A stretch of DNA of 7,088 nucleotides, taken from Gallionellaceae bacterium (GTDB lineage Bacteria; Pseudomonadota; Gammaproteobacteria; Burkholderiales; Gallionellaceae). A model generated the notes under the pieces. It saw only the letters and a list, made by a program, of their open reading frames with translations, was not told the origin of the DNA and ran no database searches. Positions 5,165 through 7,088 of this stretch are shown piece by piece; position 1 is the first letter of the stretch; each line of letters opens with the position of its first letter. The DNA is taken from contig JAUSKS010000027.1 in assembly GCA_030646595.1 (NCBI GenBank), positions 1 through 7,088 on the forward strand. The letters are read 5' to 3'. A program made the translations under genes and the position numbers.

Positions 5165-7088
5165 TCAGAATAATTGATCTATCACGGATTCTATTAGCGA
5201 CTTCTCGTGCGGAACGACAGCTTGCTCGGGCGGCACATTTTCCTGGTAAAAATATTCCGTCAAGATACCATTTTCATCGCGCAAGCCATCATTGTTAATG
5301 CGCGCTACTACCATATTTTCCGGCATGTTGTAGACCGCCTCAGGCACAGTCTTGAGAACTTTCCCCATATAGTCCATCCAGATTGGCAAGGCTGCTCCGC
5401 CGCCGGTTTCTTTTTCGCCCAGGCTGTGCGGATTGTCGAACCCTATCCAGGAAACTCCCACGATAGTCGGTTGAAAGCCACAGAACCAGGCATCCATGGA
5501 GTCGCTGGTAGTACCGGTCTTGCCAGCCAGATCCTGACGCCCCAGCTCCATTGCGCGGATGGCAGTGCCGTGGCGCACCACACCTTGCAACATGTTTACC
5601 ATAATATAGGCATTGCGCACATCCAGAACCTGTTCCGCATTTTCTCCGGCTATGACGGGCGCAGCTTTTTCCAGCACATTGCCGTTGGCGTCTTCGATAC
5701 GCTGGATAAAGTAAGGAGCGACACGGAATCCGCCGTTGGCAAAAACCGAATACCCTGCCAGCATTTGCATCGGCGTCACTGAGCCCGCCCCCAGTGCCAT
5801 AGTCAAATAAGGTGGGTGCTTGGCAGCATCGAAGCCGAATTTGGTAATGTAGTCTTGGGCGTATTGCGGAGTAATGGCTTGCAATATACGCACCGAGACC
5901 AGATTTTTGGATTTGGCCAGCGCTTGCCGCATGCGCATGGGACCTTCAAATGTGCCATCAAAATTTTTCGGTTGCCATATTTCATTGTTGGTCTCACCCT
6001 TGTCATACATCAGCGGCGCATCCGTCAGCGGGGCATCATTAATGACCGAGGCGGCGGTAAAACCTTTTTCCAGCGCAGCAGAATAAATAAAGGGTTTGAA
6101 GCTGGAGCCAGGCTGCCGCCAAGCCTGGGTAACATGATTAAACTGACTGCGGCTGAAATCGAAACCTCCAACCAGCGCATATACCGTGCCATCGCGTGGG
6201 CTGGCTGACACAAAGGCTGCTTCTACTTGCGGCAATTGCGTAATTTGCCAGATACCCTTTTCATCCTGCTGCACACGGATCAGCGAACCTACGCGCAAGC
6301 GCCTGTTCAGCGCAATCTTCTCACTGGGATTGGATTGCGCAAACTTCAGTCCTTCGCCGCTAATCTCGACAGTCTGGCCGCCTTTGCAATAAGCACGGAC
6401 TCCTTTGGCATTGATTTGCTGAATCACGGCTGGAATCAAATCGTCACTGTCCGCAACATCTTGCAGCGCATCTTCCAGATATTCTTCGCTGCTTTCATTA
6501 CGTAAATTAATATAACCTTCCGGACCACGATAGCCATGTCTGTGGTCATATTCCAGCACACCTTTGCGCAGCGCCGTATAGGCGATCGCCTGGTCTTGCG
6601 CACGTATAGTGGTATAAACCTTGATACCCTGAGTATAAGTGTCATCCTGATAGCGCTCGAATACTATTTGTCTCACCATCTCTGCCAGATAATCTGCCCG
6701 AACCAGAAATTCCTGACGACCATGCTTGACATCCAAGGCTTCCAGTTGTGCCGCTTCCTGCTGGGGTGTATCAATAAAACCGAGGTCATGCATGCGCCGT
6801 AATACATAGGTCTGGCGCAATTTGGCGCGCTTGGGGTTAACCACCGGGTTATAAGCAGAAGGGGCCTTGGGCAAGCCAGCCAGCACGGCGATTTCGGCAA
6901 TGCTGAGCTGATTGAGATTTTTGCCAAAATAAACCTGCGCTGCTGCCGCAAAACCGTAAGCGCGTTGCCCCAGGTAGATCTGATTAATGTATAACTGCAG
7001 GATTTCATCCTTGCTCAGGTTGTGCTCAATCTTGAGTGCCAGCAGCACTTCATTGAATTTTCGTGACATGATTTTTTCCTTGGACAGG
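5165..7088 (-). CDS. mrcA: Penicillin-binding protein 1A, bifunctional transglycosylase/transpeptidase (5' end outside window)
   Basis: The frame stays open through the right edge. Upstream of the Met at 7067-7069 it reads LSKEKI, continuing the PBP1A LSKEK-x-x-SRK motif, so that Met is internal and the N-terminal anchor and first glycosyltransferase motifs are missing. Numbering from that Met, GT51 motifs RKFNEVLLALKIE (3-15), ILQLYINQIYLG (23-34) and RRMHDLG (91-97) are present. A linker/OB-like domain follows at about 200-290. The transpeptidase domain has S322-x-x-K325 (GSSFKPF), S387-K-N389 and K517-T-G-T. The enzyme polymerises glycan strands from lipid II and cross-links stem peptides at the outer face of the inner membrane; it is a beta-lactam target. 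The 640 visible residues plus a missing N-terminus fit the usual 750-850. The stop is one base from the start of the 212-aa gene, so the two are co-transcribed. Confidence 0.96.
   Translation of the reverse strand, partial: LSKEKIMSRKFNEVLLALKIEHNLSKDEILQLYINQIYLGQRAYGFAAAAQVYFGKNLNQLSIAEIAVLAGLPKAPSAYNPVVNPKRAKLRQTYVLRRMHDLGFIDTPQQEAAQLEALDVKHGRQEFLVRADYLAEMVRQIVFERYQDDTYTQGIKVYTTIRAQDQAIAYTALRKGVLEYDHRHGYRGPEGYINLRNESSEEYLEDALQDVADSDDLIPAVIQQINAKGVRAYCKGGQTVEISGEGLKFAQSNPSEKIALNRRLRVGSLIRVQQDEKGIWQITQLPQVEAAFVSASPRDGTVYALVGGFDFSRSQFNHVTQAWRQPGSSFKPFIYSAALEKGFTAASVINDAPLTDAPLMYDKGETNNEIWQPKNFDGTFEGPMRMRQALAKSKNLVSVRILQAITPQYAQDYITKFGFDAAKHPPYLTMALGAGSVTPMQMLAGYSVFANGGFRVAPYFIQRIEDANGNVLEKAAPVIAGENAEQVLDVRNAYIMVNMLQGVVRHGTAIRAMELGRQDLAGKTGTTSDSMDAWFCGFQPTIVGVSWIGFDNPHSLGEKETGGGAALPIWMDYMGKVLKTVPEAVYNMPENMVVARINNDGLRDENGILTEYFYQENVPPEQAVVPHEKSLIESVIDQLF

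Noticed and set aside
5207..5782. 191-residue open frame on the + strand
   Set aside because: It is antisense to the transpeptidase domain of PBP1A, with no recognisable motif or start signal. Long antisense frames are common opposite this kind of codon usage.
5816..6208. 130-residue open frame on the + strand
   Set aside because: It is also antisense to PBP1A over the catalytic SxxK and SxN region. There is no motif and no promoter or ribosome site.
7067..7069. Met at 7067-7069 as the true start of PBP1A
   Set aside because: The frame continues upstream with LSKEKI, which is part of the conserved glycosyltransferase motif region, so the gene extends beyond the window.
1..7088. Possible mobile, defence or CRISPR content
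   Set aside because: All long conserved frames are housekeeping or envelope genes, gaps are under 60 bp, and there are no repeat-spacer patterns, transposase motifs, tRNA-linked ends or toxin-antitoxin pairs.

Overview
The window is a compact stretch of bacterial chromosome that looks betaproteobacterial. This is inferred from protein style and gene content: a GatB tail, an arginyl-tRNA synthetase followed directly by a SPOR-domain membrane protein and DsbA-type oxidases, and a PBP1A. I cannot name a genus from sequence alone. Nearly all bases are coding. The largest gaps between genes are 56 and 54 bp, and no stretch over 300 bp lacks a gene. I see no tRNA, rRNA, CRISPR array, insertion sequence or phage gene.

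Layout from left to right: the last codons of gatB (+ strand) end at 75. They meet, tail to tail, a run of seven minus-strand genes. Read in their own direction (right to left), these are mrcA/PBP1A (5' end beyond the right edge), a 212-aa protein resembling a degenerate nucleotidyltransferase, argS, a SPOR-domain inner-membrane protein, two tandem DsbA-like periplasmic thiol oxidases, and a short-chain dehydrogenase/reductase.

Two transcription units are likely. The first is mrcA plus the 212-aa gene, whose stop and start codons are one base apart. The second begins at a strong-looking extended -10 promoter (TGC-TATAAT) in the 54-bp gap upstream of argS. It probably carries argS, the SPOR gene, both dsbA copies and the SDR, with gaps of 10, 23 and 56 bp and a 1-base overlap. 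The common theme is the envelope: peptidoglycan synthesis (PBP1A), peptidoglycan or septum binding (SPOR) and periplasmic disulfide formation (DsbA), with tRNA charging at the head of the second unit.

I did not find a new defence or mobile system. The points most worth a second look are the tandem DsbA pair (about 64 % identical by hand count, both with a CSHC active site and basic tails), the NTase-like protein coupled to PBP1A that lacks the usual second acidic residue, a 12-bp palindrome abutting the argS promoter, an ATG-TGA start-stop overlapping the GTG start of one dsbA, and the TTAA shared as stop signal by the convergent gatB and SDR genes.
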